64,000 nt of DNA from Liolophura sinensis (GCF_032854445.1 NC_088306.1:11343386-11407385); one strand, 5' to 3'; shown: positions 13,253 through 26,299, numbered from the stretch's first letter. Numbers and translations: made by a program. Notes: generated by a model from the letters alone, not told the origin.

Positions 13253-15858
13253 AGTGTTGGCGTAGGTCTTAAAAATATATTTAGTTGAAGAAATAAAAAT
13301 GTTTTTTCACTACACTGCCTATAATCATGAGCCATGATGAGAGTCACATTGTTCTTGAGGCGCTGCACACTGAGGTTGTTTGACTGCGCAAAAGGCGTGT
13401 TTACCATGGACGCGGGGAAAAAAAACGGTGCTTTAGGCACCCTATCAGTTGCGCTGATCTGATGTCTACATGGATGTGGACTTTTTTTCTTGACGGACAG
13501 GATGGGGTACTGTCCCTGCTCTTCCATCTGCACCTTGTTTGATTGGAAGTGCGCATGCTCCGTCAAGCATGTCACACAATCAGTAAATTATCATCGAAAA
13601 CTTTCTTGCCAGACATCACGAAATATGTCCATTACAGGAGATCAATACATCTCTCCGCCAAGTAAGTGTAGTTCATCATTCTCCGTCATTGGGTTAACCT
13701 CGCTATACCATCGTCTTTGAGAAAAGTCCGTGCGTATCGATCATAGATGAGGATCTATGCGACGACCGTAGCTAAAGAACGGACGATAATTTGAAGAGCT
13801 CTGACCAGGACGGGATAGTATCAAGAGCAATTTACCGCTAGTTTTGCTGAGCTGTAATCGGACACCAGTGACAATGTTTAGAAAGGAAGCGATGTGTTAC
13901 ACGAAAAGAGCGCGATCTTGTTACCGGGTCGTAGCAGCTTCCAGAGTGATCATTCAATGTTGTAACAAAAAAACCAAAAACAGAAAAAAAAAACAAGCTC
14001 AAATCTGGCAATAGCTTCGACAGCATGGAGAGAAAGTCGATGTCTACTCGCACTCAAACGCTCGTTAAATGAATGGCTCATGTTAAAAGATTTGACGTCA
14101 AAAATCTGACTGACAGACAGACATACAGACAGAGCTACCGACAGAGCTGTTTGTTGGAGCTGAACGAAAATAGAACTTTACACAGGGTTAGAATAAAACC
14201 CGAGGTGAGAAGATTTTACCGGCTACGTGTGACCATTTGCCAGTTATCACACTGCGGTAGCTGCTCTGGTTTTACTCTCTATGCTGTAGGTCTTTTATTA
14301 TATTCTGTGTGGACGTTCTGATGTTTTTTGCATATTGAGTTCATAAATATGAACATTTCGAACATGCCTCTCCTAATGAGTAAATTGCGCTCATTGGATA
14401 AACTATAAGAATCTGGAACCAGATGTTGCTCAGATTCCTTCAGTTGAGTAACACTTCACAGTTTCTTTTTCGTGTATCGCTCAAACCAGCGAGTCAATTA
14501 ATATTTTCTGCAACGTCACGAAAAGGGTCGAGAGATCTGTTATGTTAGAAACGCTGTATGTTATGGACAGAGCGTCCTGCTTAACAAATTTTACAAAAAG
14601 ATGCATGTTTGTGCATAGTGGTAATGATATAGCTACACATTCACATCGATCGGACATTGAAAACGTAGACAAAGAAAATAACAGTGAAACGAAAAATTAA
14701 GATTTTAAGTGGTTGGATGAATACCTCATTGATGAATCCATAAAGCTGCAAAAAGTGATGCGTTCAGTTATATATTTACAATGACAAAATGCTTATGGTA
14801 TAGTAAAAACCAGGATTAAGCTTAATATAATAAGCATGAAGGTTTGGGGAACAGAAGTTAACATAATACGTCTTAAATGCTATTTTTTTAATTCAGCTCA
14901 TGTGGGAAAAAATATAAGACGAAATATTAAGATCAGGTTTTAAATTATGCCCTCTGTGAAAACTGGCTTTCCGGAGTGGGCCAATGGTTTGCACAGTAGT
15001 ATTAATCTGTGTTTAACTCTAAGTGTCCTGCGTGAAACAGACCCCTTGGTCGCTTTGCTTGAAAACGGCCTTCGCCCTGAAGATGCGCTGCTACAAGAGC
15101 TGTCCAATTGGTTAGTAGACTGAGTCTGACGTATGCCGGAATGTCGGAAGCCTTGAAGGCACTACGTGATGTCCCACTACTCGTGTGCTCGAAGAAAAAA
15201 ACACTCTCCCATTCCACACAGGCTTGTTTGGAAATTAGGACCATATTAGGGTGGTAACGTTCCTGGAAACCACCCAGAAACTCTGTCTTAACGGACTTGT
15301 TGTGGTGGCTTTTAATTTTTAGTGGCCAACCACAGATCATGAGTTTAAATTATTCAAACGAGCACATAGATTACTAAGCGTTCTATCTTAGGATAATCGA
15401 CAATCGGTGGGTCGATAGGTACAGTCAAGTGGGGCAGATACAACATGTGGGGCGCTAGCTTGAGTGATAGATGCAAGGGGATAACGCGATCAGGAAGCGA
15501 GCTGTGTAGCGGACAACAAAGATTCTTATATCAGAAAGATGTTACACTTAAGAAAAACACATAACACACACTGAGAAATCCACATGCTATTTTATTTCTG
15601 TATAATTTTCTGTATAATTCTAAGAAAGTATGTTACAACTCATTTGAGTTCTCTTTTGTCTGCACAGTTTCCTATTTCATCCATCACTCGTTCTCAACAC
15701 ATGGAACATGTTAAGTCTGTAGAGATCAAACCGAGAGATCTCAGCTCAGCGTGAATTTGCTAAAAGCAACAAAGTGGAAATTGAACACGAAAGAACGAGA
15801 GGTGTCACAACACCGCTGTGGAACTGAACGCTAACCCTTCCAGGGTCGTATAAGGCGT
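13253..15858. other. Non-coding, no feature recognised
   Basis: Short frames at 13180-13575 and 15002-15340 (minus) have no domain and no splice support. A small CAGACAGACATACAGACAGA run is at 14113-14140. Confidence 0.5.
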
Positions 15859-15892
15859 CAGTTAACTTCCGACTGAAGTCGGAAGTTAACTG
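15859..15892. other. Perfect 34-bp palindrome (16-bp arms, 2-base centre)
   Basis: CAGTTAACTTCCGACT, then GA, then AGTCGGAAGTTAACTG. The arms match at every position and stop matching immediately outside. No poly-T run follows and no longer inverted repeat surrounds it. It could extrude a cruciform or be a protein-binding site. Confidence 0.9.
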
Positions 15893-16165
15893 CAGAACCG
15901 GCAAAACCATTTTGCCTAATGATACAAACAGGTTCACTTATCAAACAAAGCAATCCACAGACATTCACCTGAAAGTCAAGAGAAATGAAACACACAGACT
16001 ATATTGCGCAACAATTCTAGACCCAAGTCAAAACGGCCTGTTCAACTGAGTACCTATTAAACGCAGTATCCCAAAATGAGATTAATAAATGTATTTCTGA
16101 CGTGGATTTGGCGTTGTTATTTTTTTTTTAATTTTCAGTCCCCAGGTGACACTCAACCCTCTATG

Positions 16166-16432
16166 GTGACTGAAAATGCGATTTTGACACTTCACATTAT
16201 ATTGACTGAAAATGCCATGATGACTCAACGTGTTCACAGAAAATGCCATGATGACACAACGTGTCCACAGAATATGCCATGATGACATAATACACGATGT
16301 TCACTGAAAATGCTATGGTAACTCAACGCACCATGTTGACTGAAAAGGCCGTGGTGACACAACATACCATGTTGACTGAAAATGCCGTGGTAACTCAACG
16401 CACCGTGCTGACTGAAAAACTGTAGTGACAGA
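16166..16432. repeat. 36-bp minisatellite
   Basis: About seven units of the form TGACTGAAAATGCCGTGGTA then ACTCAACGCACCGTGC, with some units of 31-36 bp. Open frames on both strands here (16082-16288, 16234-16458, minus) arise from the repeat length being a multiple of three. Confidence 0.88.
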
Positions 16433-18379
16433 ATAGTGACGTATCCACGTGAAAGCAAGACAAAGGTGGTGCAAGAATCGGAAGTCCTACTATCAGTACC
16501 TAGTTTATTCGGTAGGTGTCATGTTTGGTGTATTGGTTCAGTGAGGCAGCATAATAAAGATGTCACCAGGATCCGTTTGTCAGAAAGTGCCTCTTCAAAA
16601 CAAGATCAAACCAATGTTTCGGCCAATGTTAATCCTGAGGCACTCAATCAAACGGATAAACGAATTCATAAACATGCCCCATGATCCTCCCGTATTTATT
16701 TCATGGCTAACAGACCAATATACATAAATAATAAAGGATTACAAGACCTGATAATAACTCATTTATCTGATCCGAAAATTTCTCATCAATTAGGAAATAA
16801 TAAAAAGAAAACCGGAGAAAGACATCGTGAAGTAGTATTCGAGAAAGACGGTATATGCATCTGACAGATAAAGATGGCCAGGTATTTTTACTGGAACGTT
16901 ACAGGATGGTTCAAATAGATTGGTCCATTACCTTGAGGACTAATTAGCAAACGTAATTACAAGATTCCAAGATTGATCGTAATCAGTGTCCCGGACCACT
17001 TCCGCCCTTACCTGTGTACCAGTCAGCCTACCTGTAATTTATGGCTCATTAGTGGACATTCTCTACGGGTTATCACAGGTGAATTAAGTCATTATGGACC
17101 ACGTTAAAAGACGTTCAACAATGGAACCCTTGAAACGCAAAGGCCTTTGCTTATATCGGTTTTCAATATCATCTAGTCTGCCAATATCCATCCACTCAGT
17201 TACATATACATATACATTTATGCTCGGAATAAGACCAGAACTACAACGATCGCCATGGAAATGCCACTCGGCATCATGTTCTATGATTCCACTGTCATAG
17301 GAACGGAAGGCGAGCCAGCTAAGTAACCTAGTGCACATATACGCAAGATGCAATCCATAATGATCACAGCTTTATTCACGTCAGCTTGAGACATAATAAT
17401 AAATAATGTTTTAAATAAAGATACATTTTTCTCGTCTTTTTTTCCTGTATAAGTCACTGGAACGACACAGACAATGTTTGCGAGATGGGCAATTTCCAAC
17501 CAAAATTTTGTGCAATGTTGCATAATCCGGATTACCAAATGAGGCAAACCTTACTCAAATATAATGTTACTGATTCTTCACAAAATGTGAATATAATTAG
17601 GGAGACGATATTATTTGTGCATCAATGTTGAGAAATTAAGCCATATCTATACCGCCACTGGCAGTCGATATTGATTTTAGACAGGTGCAAAACGATGCAA
17701 AATTACTCAAGGAGGAATGTGAAGGGTATAGTTCTCAGTATGACGTGTACATGCAGTGGGAAAAAAGCGGCATGAGATTTAAAATGGTTTTTAACAGGTA
17801 CAGATGCCAATGATACAGTAATACAACATTGTCATTTCTATGCATTTGTTATGCATTTGATTAAAACATAACAAAAGACATAGCTGAACTGGAAGTTTAC
17901 ACTAAACTTTCTTAAACAATAAAACATCTTTTGCAACCCTGTGGCTTACTGTTTTTCAGAGATGCAGTTTCAAAGATGCATGACGACCAAAGAGAAGGTA
18001 CCACTTGATCAATGTCACGAAAAACAACAAAAGCTTTATCCGGGAAATCGCAAATCAACACAAACCCTGGGGACATAGGCTTCGATCGGAAAAGTGAACA
18101 TATTGACAAAAAACTGGATTATACGGCAATTAGGTTGTGAAACACGACGAAGAAACGAATCTTTTGATTGGCCAAATCGAGCTCAGCCATTGATGGAGGG
18201 GTGTTGTTGGATCTGGGGTAAGACAGAGCAGACGGCAGGGTTCTCACGGCCTGGGTAGGGGGATTGTTTTAACCTTTGACTGGTGATCGACTGGAGGTTG
18301 ATGAGGAATGGAACACTGCGGAGGAAAACGGTCTAAAAGGAAACTCTGTTTAATTATTTGTATGTACAAGTGTGACCAA
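16433..18379. other. Non-coding, no feature recognised
   Basis: The section 16900-17080 is less AT-rich with TAATTAGCAAACGTAATTAC-like homeodomain-type motifs; this is suggestive only. Frames at 17281-17547 and 17912-18109 (minus) are unsupported. Confidence 0.5.
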
Positions 18380-18489
18380 TTTATTTACTTATTTGACTGG
18401 TGTTTTACACCGTTCTTAAGAAAAAAAAATACTTTTACGTCGGCTGCCAGCGTAATGGCGTGAGAAAACCGCGTGGAGCCAGGGGATAT
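18380..18489 (-). mobile_element. SINE family 1, 3' fragment
   Basis: The plus strand shows TTATTTACTTATTTGACTGG, then TGTTTTACACCGTTCTTAAG and GTCGGCTGCCAGCGTAATGG, the inverted tail and core of family 1, strongly diverged and lacking the tRNA head. Confidence 0.75.
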
Positions 18490-20009
18490 TTAATGTGATA
18501 ATTAAAACTGAATATAAGGACATGAACTGTGTTGATCACGACTTGGACCCTGATTGCCATTATTCCTAACATTGTGAAATACGTCCAGATCTTGTGCTGC
18601 AAGATGATGAAAGCTGGATATTATACAGTGTACAGAAATGCACAAATGCAAAATTTTATTTTTTTTTATGCAAATAATTCGCTACAGGTTCATTAGAAAT
18701 CCTCGGAATGTCCAAAGCTTGCAAATGGTTCAAATGTTTACAGTCCGCTCTACATGCATTGCACAAAATCTGCAAATTCTCAGATGATTCTCCGCTAAGA
18801 ACCTGCGTGGAAGAGTTAAAATGATCACCGTCCTCTTTATATAGATTCACCACGACTTCATATAACCTGGGCAAACCGTTGCGCAGACCTCAACAGCTTC
18901 GTACTCACTGGTACGTAGTGACCCCGCACTCATTCCTTAAGCCACGTGTTCACCCGATGCATTTTGTCGTTTCAACTCGTCAGATTCGACAAGTGAAATA
19001 CAAACAGGACAAGTATATTTCGTATGGCGCTTTCAGGTGATTCTATTTGTGGAATGCTACAATCGCATGAAATATCGCATGGTCTATATTTCATTCGACG
19101 GGTCGACGCGACCATTGCACGGTGTGTCTTTAAGAGATCTTTTATGAAATTCTACGCAAATTAATCGTCTTTTCATGATGGACAAAAACATACAATGTGT
19201 GATATATTATCATCACACATGCGGAAGTCCGGAGAAGACAAAAAGTATTTTCAGCTCATCCATTTCAGAATGATTTCCGAGAAACCTCCAAGAACTCATA
19301 CATCTTCTGCAATATCGGATATAGCACTACATAGCTGTCAAGTCGGACAACCTTTGGATTTAACAATTGGCATCATGGGATTCGCAATGCTCCTATGGCG
19401 GAAAAGCGTCTGAATCACTTGACCATCAAGGCTGTATGGAATACTGGGAAACATTCCACCAGTGAAATTAACCAGATTGGATGGGAATCTCATTTGGACA
19501 GCTGACTGCTGTTTTAACAGATATCAGCCGCTTGAAATATTTTTTTCAGTTAATATGAATCTCTTCAGTGACTGAACCTGACAACGGTCAGCCATTCCGT
19601 AAATCCTTAGACAAATTCACAGATGATATAAACCAAAAGATACGGCAAATCAATTTTGCAAACTTTTGCACGTTCCATTGGCCTTATAATCGGACAAAAT
19701 ATTGCAATATTTTCTTATATAATATCCATGGTCCATTATTCTTGATCGAAGAAGATAACGGGCTTTTCAAGCACGGAATGTGGCAATTTTGGGAAACAAA
19801 GACAATGACGTTTAAACGTCTACTTCTCAGTGCCTCCAACCTTTAGGAACATGCAGTTACCATTTGGTGCCACAGTTCACGATAATGTGTATATTTCACC
19901 GGTACATATAAAATTGATCAAAGCTGCGGGCAAACAGGGTCGCCCGATGTCAAAACCCTGGTGACAGCATGACAACTGGTACCTGGGCTCTTGAGATCAC
20001 TTTTAGTTA
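18490..20009. other. Non-coding, no feature recognised
   Basis: No domain, RNA gene or repeat recognised; short frames at 18656-18874 (minus) and 19568-19846 (plus) show nothing known. Confidence 0.5.
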
Positions 20010-20312
20010 TCAAAAAACTGCAAAGATTTCTGCTAGCAACTTAAAATGATCACTTGGTACACTCCAACGCTCAAAAGCACACGTGTTAACGGGACATCGG
20101 AAAATTTCATAAACTTCCTCGACAGTTAAATAATCCACTTCCGCACAAAAATAATATCGAAGCAAAATTAAAATATATGTGAAAAACACTGTCCCTCCGT
20201 TTCTTCTCTTAAAACACACAATTACCCAGTATTTTGCATACCCTGGGGTTCTAAAGTCCATAAACACAACATAGTTCACAAGAAGAAGACTACAAAATCT
20301 ATCTTGTTGCAT
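20010..20312 (-). other. Unrecognised 100-codon open frame
   Basis: The minus-strand frame ends DYLTVEEVYEIFRCPVNTCA then a short C-terminus. The second half looks amino-acid-like in composition, but I recognise no domain, see no splice signals tying it to the donor at 21400, and see no promoter. Most probably non-coding or an old fragment. Confidence 0.12.
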
Positions 20313-20699
20313 TATAGCATAGCTTAATTTATTAACAAGGCACTACAATGAATCATACATTGGACATTCTTTATGATTGGAAAAAAATTCCGCCGGTTAA
20401 TAAACTGTCGATTCAAAATATCCATCGTCTGAGGAGGCAATTCCAAGCGTTTTCAAAATCTGAGAATATCTTATATTTCTGTTAACATGCCCTGAAGGCA
20501 TCACTTCAAGATGAGTCGCGCGCTAAGCAATTAATGAACAGCCCACAGGATAGCCTTGGAAGAAAGTCTTAGCACTCATTCCCAATGATTCCAAAGACAT
20601 GGATTTCCGATATGGGAAGAAATCCTTTTCTGTTTTGCTAGCAGTAACCCAGTGGCCAATCGCAAATAAGAAACTTTGGTTATTTATTCATCTGATTGT

Positions 20700-20755
20700 T
20701 GGATTGATTATTTATTAATTATTAATTATTTATTAATTATTAATTATTTAAGTAC
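20700..20755. repeat. AT-rich short tandem repeat
   Basis: Repetition of TTATTAATTATT units over about 55 bp. Confidence 0.8.
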
Positions 20756-21400
20756 TCATTTAGGACACATTAACCGAATCTGCCAAAGAACACTTTGAGG
20801 ACTATAGCCTTTGTGCGATTGATTCATGATTGAACGCAATATAGCCATATGCATATATCTGACCAGTTACTAACCATATATCAAGAGCTATTTGGTCTGC
20901 ATCGAAACCAAGCTATTCATATTCCAGTTCATCGTGAAATGCATGTTAGCTTAAAGGAGATAAACTCGTATGTATGTTGTTTTCAAAACATTCCCAATGC
21001 ACGCAGTTAATCCATACATATGCATCCCCGGACTTTCGAGCATTGTCCGGAAAGAAAAATCCTACGAACAGGATCTGTAGACAAGTTATACAAATATTTT
21101 CCAACTTGTGTAGTAAACAATAGAGTTCAGGCGGTGGGCTTCGTATAGTCATCATCAAGTTACCCCCCAAATGTTTGTGTTGCATTGTCATACAACAAGG
21201 TGATCAGTTTGGTTCATTTGTAGCGCTAGGCCTATTTTCATTAAACACAATCTTCTCGGATACACAGAGAATTGCAAAGACATTGCATTGTTACGCCATT
21301 CGTGAGCTGATTGTGCCTTGCTTGGAGAATCTAGTAGGGCAATGAAAACTTAGAACATATATGCTGTCAATTTAACAGTAAAGAAATCCAAAATGCTTAC

Positions 21401-21600
21401 CTCTCGATATCTCTGTGCGTAAATACACAATATCTTTGGCGGCATCTCGGTAACATACAAACGTCTTGATGGCGGCGGAGGAATACCGGTAAAATGGTCC
21501 GTGTGAAGACACAGACCGGCAGAGGGCGACACGGACAAAGCTTGCAGCGGGCACTAACTGCTGTCCGTTAGCGCGTTCCTGAGGCGTCGACAGCAGCCGA
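21401..21600 (-). promoter_or_regulatory. Candidate CpG-rich promoter and first exon
   Basis: This block is much richer in CG dinucleotides than its surroundings. On the minus strand an ATG at 21445-21443 opens MPPKILCIYAQRYRE and meets a good donor, GAGAG then GTAAGC, at 21400. A GATGGCGGCGGAGG stretch (YY1-like ATGGCGGC) lies just upstream on the plus strand. No downstream exon was identified on the minus strand, so this could also be a chance CpG cluster. The open frames at 21350-21538 and 21372-21554 cross the donor. Confidence 0.3.
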
Positions 21601-24150
21601 AGAGGTCAGTCCATCAATCCTTCTGGGGGAAGTCAGTTCAATTAGCTTCCCCTAGCTCCAAAAATTCAATAGAGTAAACTTATAGAATCAGTTTGTAAAG
21701 TTAGTCCATATCGATAAGTGCGCCAGAGAGCAGAGCTTCACAGAGACCGCCGACGAAGGCAAACACGGGGCTTATACACATGGACCCGCCAGGCCTCGTC
21801 TGCTTAAAGCAAACTGGGCTTACAACGCTCTTCACATAGAAGGTTTCCAAAAGCTTTTGAACACTGTCTTTTGAATCAACAAACTACAAACCCGCTGCTC
21901 AACCGAGGACATGCACAGCGTTCTAATTCCTCACAGAAGTAATTCTCACACCGGCGACGGCACCTTTCCCACAGCGTCTAAAAACCCCCACCAAGAAGAT
22001 TGCATTCTCCGCGCAGAGGGAGACGTTATTATACGTCTAATTAATCCATGATCAGCTTGTTCACGGATCAAAGTGCCTCGGAGGTCCTCAACGGAGCTTC
22101 GAGGAGAGCGGACATGACTTGGTGTTCCTTGTTAGGCCAGTCGGGTTTTTGGTAAAGCGAGAAAGCGGTCTGCGAGTTTACAACTAGAGAGGGTTCGGCA
22201 GTCTATAGACGTAATGAATGTGAACAAGGGTCGTGCTGGTAGTTTAGGGCTGATCGATCGACTCAAGGCAGGATGCAAGAGAAGGGATATTTCCTTACAC
22301 GCTAGATCTACACAATAAAAAAACAATCTGCACCTGATATATAGATTTCCGACGATACTACACATGTATAGGTGCTCTCTTCAAGTCTGCCGCGACCGCA
22401 GCTCTGTGATATCAATAAACAGGATTCTAATGGAGACGTAAGAAAAGAGGCAGTCTACCTTAGAGAAATTCTCTAGACAACTGTATATAATGCATCTCTT
22501 TTATCTCGAGGGAATTATTTTCCAATCAAGGCCTCGAATTATCGAGCTGCTTGCCTCTCCGAATTTATAGGCTTCGGGGAGTTTAGAGGAGCTCTTGGAT
22601 TTGTGACTGATTTGCTCCCATGTGAATACACACGACTTGACAGGCATTTTGGGAGATGGGGTCATACAGAGAGAAGACGGAAGCAGGAAGAGAAAGTGAG
22701 ACAGAAGACAACGCCCTTTGCGAATCGACTTTTTCGCAATTCAACTCACAACTTTGCGGAGGGAACGAAGGAGCCTTCCAGACGGGTGATGATGGTCACG
22801 TTTTGCGCCGCCAGGTTTTCCACGTCAAACGACACGCAGCAACGTCAACCGACGACAAAACGGGCTGCATCAAGCAGGTGTTGTTTCCCGCAGGTTACGC
22901 CCTGGTTCACGGAGACACTCTGTGTGTTGCAAGGAATCGAGTCCCCTTGAAGCAGATAATGGAGTGGATGGTGGGCATTGATTGGCAATGTGTCAGGTTA
23001 CACGTAAGGGCCGACCAGAAGACACGAAAGCGGTTTATCCCGGGGTAACGAGGGGGACGTTAACAGTGGAAGTTGTTGCCTCAGAGATCCTACTGACGCC
23101 ATTCGCTTGAGGTGAAATCTATGAATATAAATGAGTACCCTGCTGGTTGTGGTGTGTGTCCTGGGGTTGGGTGGGGAGTTGATCAGCTCACTTTATTAAC
23201 TGCCTGTTCACAAACCATGCGATCTCGTGAATATTGCAATAAACAAACATCTATTTACCAGAATCTATAAAATCAATTGAAAGAATTATCGAATTCAGCC
23301 AGATCGATTTTGCACTTAATTATTCATAGAGTAGATATCTGGCTCACTGCCAGAGCCATTGTCAGAAAAAAACTTCTGACGCATTGGTCATGTCTGGCAA
23401 ATATCGGTTGTCTTCACAATTCCACACGATTGTAGCGAAGAAATATTGCTTTGAACCACAATAGAAGACTCGATCTTTCTCCACAACGCTCTCAAAACCA
23501 CAAATATGTCAAGCTATGATAACGGCATGCGAGTCTTATTCAGACTTTCTATTCAGTTGTTCTAGACTTTTCGGTGACATGAAAAAGTGAATATTGGTTT
23601 AGTATCGCACATTTACTTAAAATGCTACTTTAGTCCTAAGAAAAGCTACGCGGAAATATTAAAATGATACGAGAGATACCCTAGGGAACAGAGCTAACAC
23701 CAGGATTCAAAAAAATTTACGACGAATAACACTATTTAATTCGTATAAGTGAAGAGTTCTCAAAGACAACATCTTCGGCCGTTTCCGTAAAGTTTTCCTC
23801 ATGTGACGTGATAATGTCCCTTATGTGACGGTGAATAGGCCAATAATTTTACGCCAGCGTTTACATATTGTTTGGAAATTTTCAAATAACGGCGTAAAAT
23901 ATCGGATGTGGAATTTGTCAGTAATGTAGACGGTGCCGACATTGTGAGGAATATGAAAGTAGGTCCGAAAGTTGGGGTCCTTGAAACAGGCATTCTGAGA
24001 AGTATTGGAAGTGGTCGACTCTTGCAGATGTTGAAAACAGGACAAAAGAAAGAAGAAACAAAGAACCAAGAAAACGTAAATACAAACTCTACGACGATAT
24101 ATAAATGGTTGAATTGCTCAACTGTGTCTTCAATCTCATAAGATAGAGGC
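21601..24150. other. Non-coding, no supported gene
   Basis: 21700-22130 and 22500-23050 are the more GC-rich parts. Two overlapping plus frames (22603-22950 and 22656-23048) share the same DNA, lack a known domain and exclude each other. Confidence 0.45.
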
Positions 24151-24176
24151 ATATATATATATATATATATATATAT
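24151..24176. repeat. (AT)n microsatellite
   Basis: Thirteen uninterrupted AT dinucleotides, about 80 bp before the short SINE at 24259. Confidence 0.95.
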
Positions 24177-24258
24177 CACATCACTCCTAGCTATTTCGTT
24201 CATCTTCCACAACAATGTTTTGGAAGACGTACATTGAACTGGAGAGATAGCGTTAAGT

Positions 24259-24347
24259 TATTTATTTATTTATTTGAAACCCACGACCATCCGCAGGTTG
24301 CTGAAAGACCTTCCCACGTACGGCCGGAGAGGAAGCCAGCATGAGCT
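24259..24347 (-). mobile_element. Short core-deleted SINE family 1 copy with perfect 13-bp TSD
   Basis: Only 89 bp. On the minus strand it starts in the middle of the head (CAGCTCATGCTGGCTTCCTC), runs to GTCGTGGGTTTC and then joins directly to an AAATAAATAAATAAATAA tail; the conserved core and 3' segment are missing. GATAGCGTTAAGT is duplicated exactly at 24246-24258 and 24348-24360. Confidence 0.85.
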
Positions 24348-25260
24348 GATAGCGTTAAGTAATCGGGAGCGTATCAACATCGTCCATGTCTGGGCCAGTC
24401 TAAGGAACCTCACACAGCCCTGCTTACTGAAGTCAATATGTTTCCCTGTGATACTGTCCGCTATACATAGTGAGCCGGTGAGTGAGGCAGGTGCATCGGA
24501 ACAAGACGATGAGGACGATCGTCGGTACAGACGCACCGAGAAATCTTGGCGACTCGCGAACAAGAGGGTGCACTAATGGCGGTACACCGGCCACAGTTAC
24601 AGTTGACTATGCTTGAGCAGCCCTAACCCATAATTGCGTCACTGCTTATTTACGCTGGTATTTTTTTTGGGATCAGATTTGTCTATGTAGGTTTTCCATG
24701 ATATAAGGGACTGCTGAAAAGAATATCATTGTCGTTTATACAAGGTTTGTAAATTTGATATTTTCTTTTATATGAAAGCGATTAAGGTTCATGAGTTCCT
24801 GGAGAAAACCCGGAAATTACGACCAGGAGTTGCCGAGCTTTAGTTGATTGGTCCATCTAACTCTGAACTGAGACATGCAGTAGTTCTGAATTTACATCAT
24901 ATCAATAAAGAGGATTTCCGAAGTCAATAATCGCAAGTCTCGTCTCCAAAATAGCACTGATGCCAATTCCCCGAACGACAAGATGCCACGAGGCGAAATG
25001 TCAGCGTAGTTATACATTTGTCACAGGAGGTTTAGATTAGATTTGTTACTCCTATAGTGGTGTTTAATTGATCGCTATTTGATCTGGCTGTGATAATATG
25101 ACAGTGTCACAGTGTAGTACCCTCTCCCGTTGCTGTTATACAGGGGTGAACATGTATAGAAATTGAACACAATGCGTCGTCAAAACGTTCTGATTTTATG
25201 GTGTAGTGATTGACGGACCAGTCTGATTTTTAGAAGAATCCCTCATTTGTCAGTTGCACG

Positions 25261-25261
<1 letters not shown>

Positions 25262-25312
<51 letters not shown>
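25262..25312. repeat. (AAT)n microsatellite
   Basis: Seventeen AAT/ATA triplets in a row followed by an A-rich stretch. The poly-Leu frame on the minus strand is an artefact of this repeat. Confidence 0.95.
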
Positions 25313-25313
<1 letters not shown>

Positions 25314-25543
25314 TAAACAGAAAAAAAGAAATAAAGAAAAGGCGCGTTTTGTCTTGTTGAACTAAACATGGTCTAAGCAAAGCCATGACAATTGAAACTG
25401 TACTAATTGTCCGATAGGAGGCGTTAACCTGGAATGTGTTTTGATTGGCTTTAATCACAAAAGTTGAGCTAGTGAGAAAGGCGAAAGAAAGAAGGGACGA
25501 AACTAGCTATGACGATCGCGTCTGGTTCTTCATATACTTTACC

Positions 25544-25792
25544 GGGACCTCCTTGAGTCATTACGCTAGCGCAGCCTAATGACCCAGGAGCCTCTCACCA
25601 ATGCGGTCGATGTGAGTTCAAGTCCAGCTCAGGCTGGCTTCCTCTCCGGCCGTAACTGGGAAGGTCTGCCACCAACCTGCAGATGGTCGTGAGTTTCCCC
25701 CGGGCTGTGCCCGGTTTCCTCCCACCATAATGCTGGCCGCCGTCGTATGAGTGAAATATTCTTGAGTACGGCGTAAAACACCAATCAATACA
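25544..25792 (+). mobile_element. SINE family 1, young-looking copy with perfect 14-bp TSD
   Basis: It carries ACGCTAGCGCAGCCTAATGA, box B GTTCAAGTCCAGCTCAGGCT, the core GGTTTCCTCCCACCATAATG and CTTGAGTACGGCGTAAAACA near the tail. TCATATACTTTACC occurs at 25530-25543 and 25793-25806 exactly. The box A region is altered (TTGAGTCATTACGCTAGC), so the copy may not be transcribable. Confidence 0.9.
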
Positions 25793-25916
25793 TCATATAC
25801 TTTACCCTTACTGCGTATTTCTAGGTGGCGAGAATTAAAATTGCTGCTTAAAAAGATATATATAGGTTATTGCCTAGTAGATTTGATATCGACGAAATAT
25901 TAAGTTTGAGGATTTC

Positions 25917-26017
25917 ATGTCATGGATTTCTCCCTGGGCTATGTTCGGTTTTCTCCCAATAATACTCGCCACCGTGAAATGTTCTTGAGTACGGCGAAAA
26001 ATACCAGTCCAAAAATA
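25917..26017 (+). mobile_element. SINE family 1, 3' fragment (diverged)
   Basis: ATGGATTTCTCCCTGGGCTA, then GGTTTTCTCCCAATAATACT and TTCTTGAGTACGGCGAAAAA followed by an A/T tail. This matches only the 3' half of family 1. It sits about 125 bp after the preceding copy and is an independent, older fragment. Confidence 0.75.
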
Positions 26018-26299
26018 AATATAAATATGAATGATTAAGGAGTACAGTTGTTGCCAAGATAATCCGCAAACACACAAGTGTTTGTGCAAGCGAATCTGGT
26101 TGGTGCGATTTCCGAAATTTACATTCAAACTTATCAGTCGGTTCCTATAGATTTGATAGATTAAATCACGGCTCATTTGTATTGGCATGTCGTTTTCTTT
26201 ATCACGTGTCTCAGTTTTCAGTGTTATTGCTAAAGTGTTATCTAATTAACGATATTGAATTTTAATGTACCTGTGGCTCATTTACGTACAACATTGCCT

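Noticed and set aside
22603-23048. Two overlapping plus-strand frames of 115 and 130 codons
   Set aside because: Mutually exclusive frames in a GC-richer stretch; no domain recognised.
24270-24576. Frames of about 100 codons on both strands
   Set aside because: Partly inside the short SINE and open on both strands by chance.
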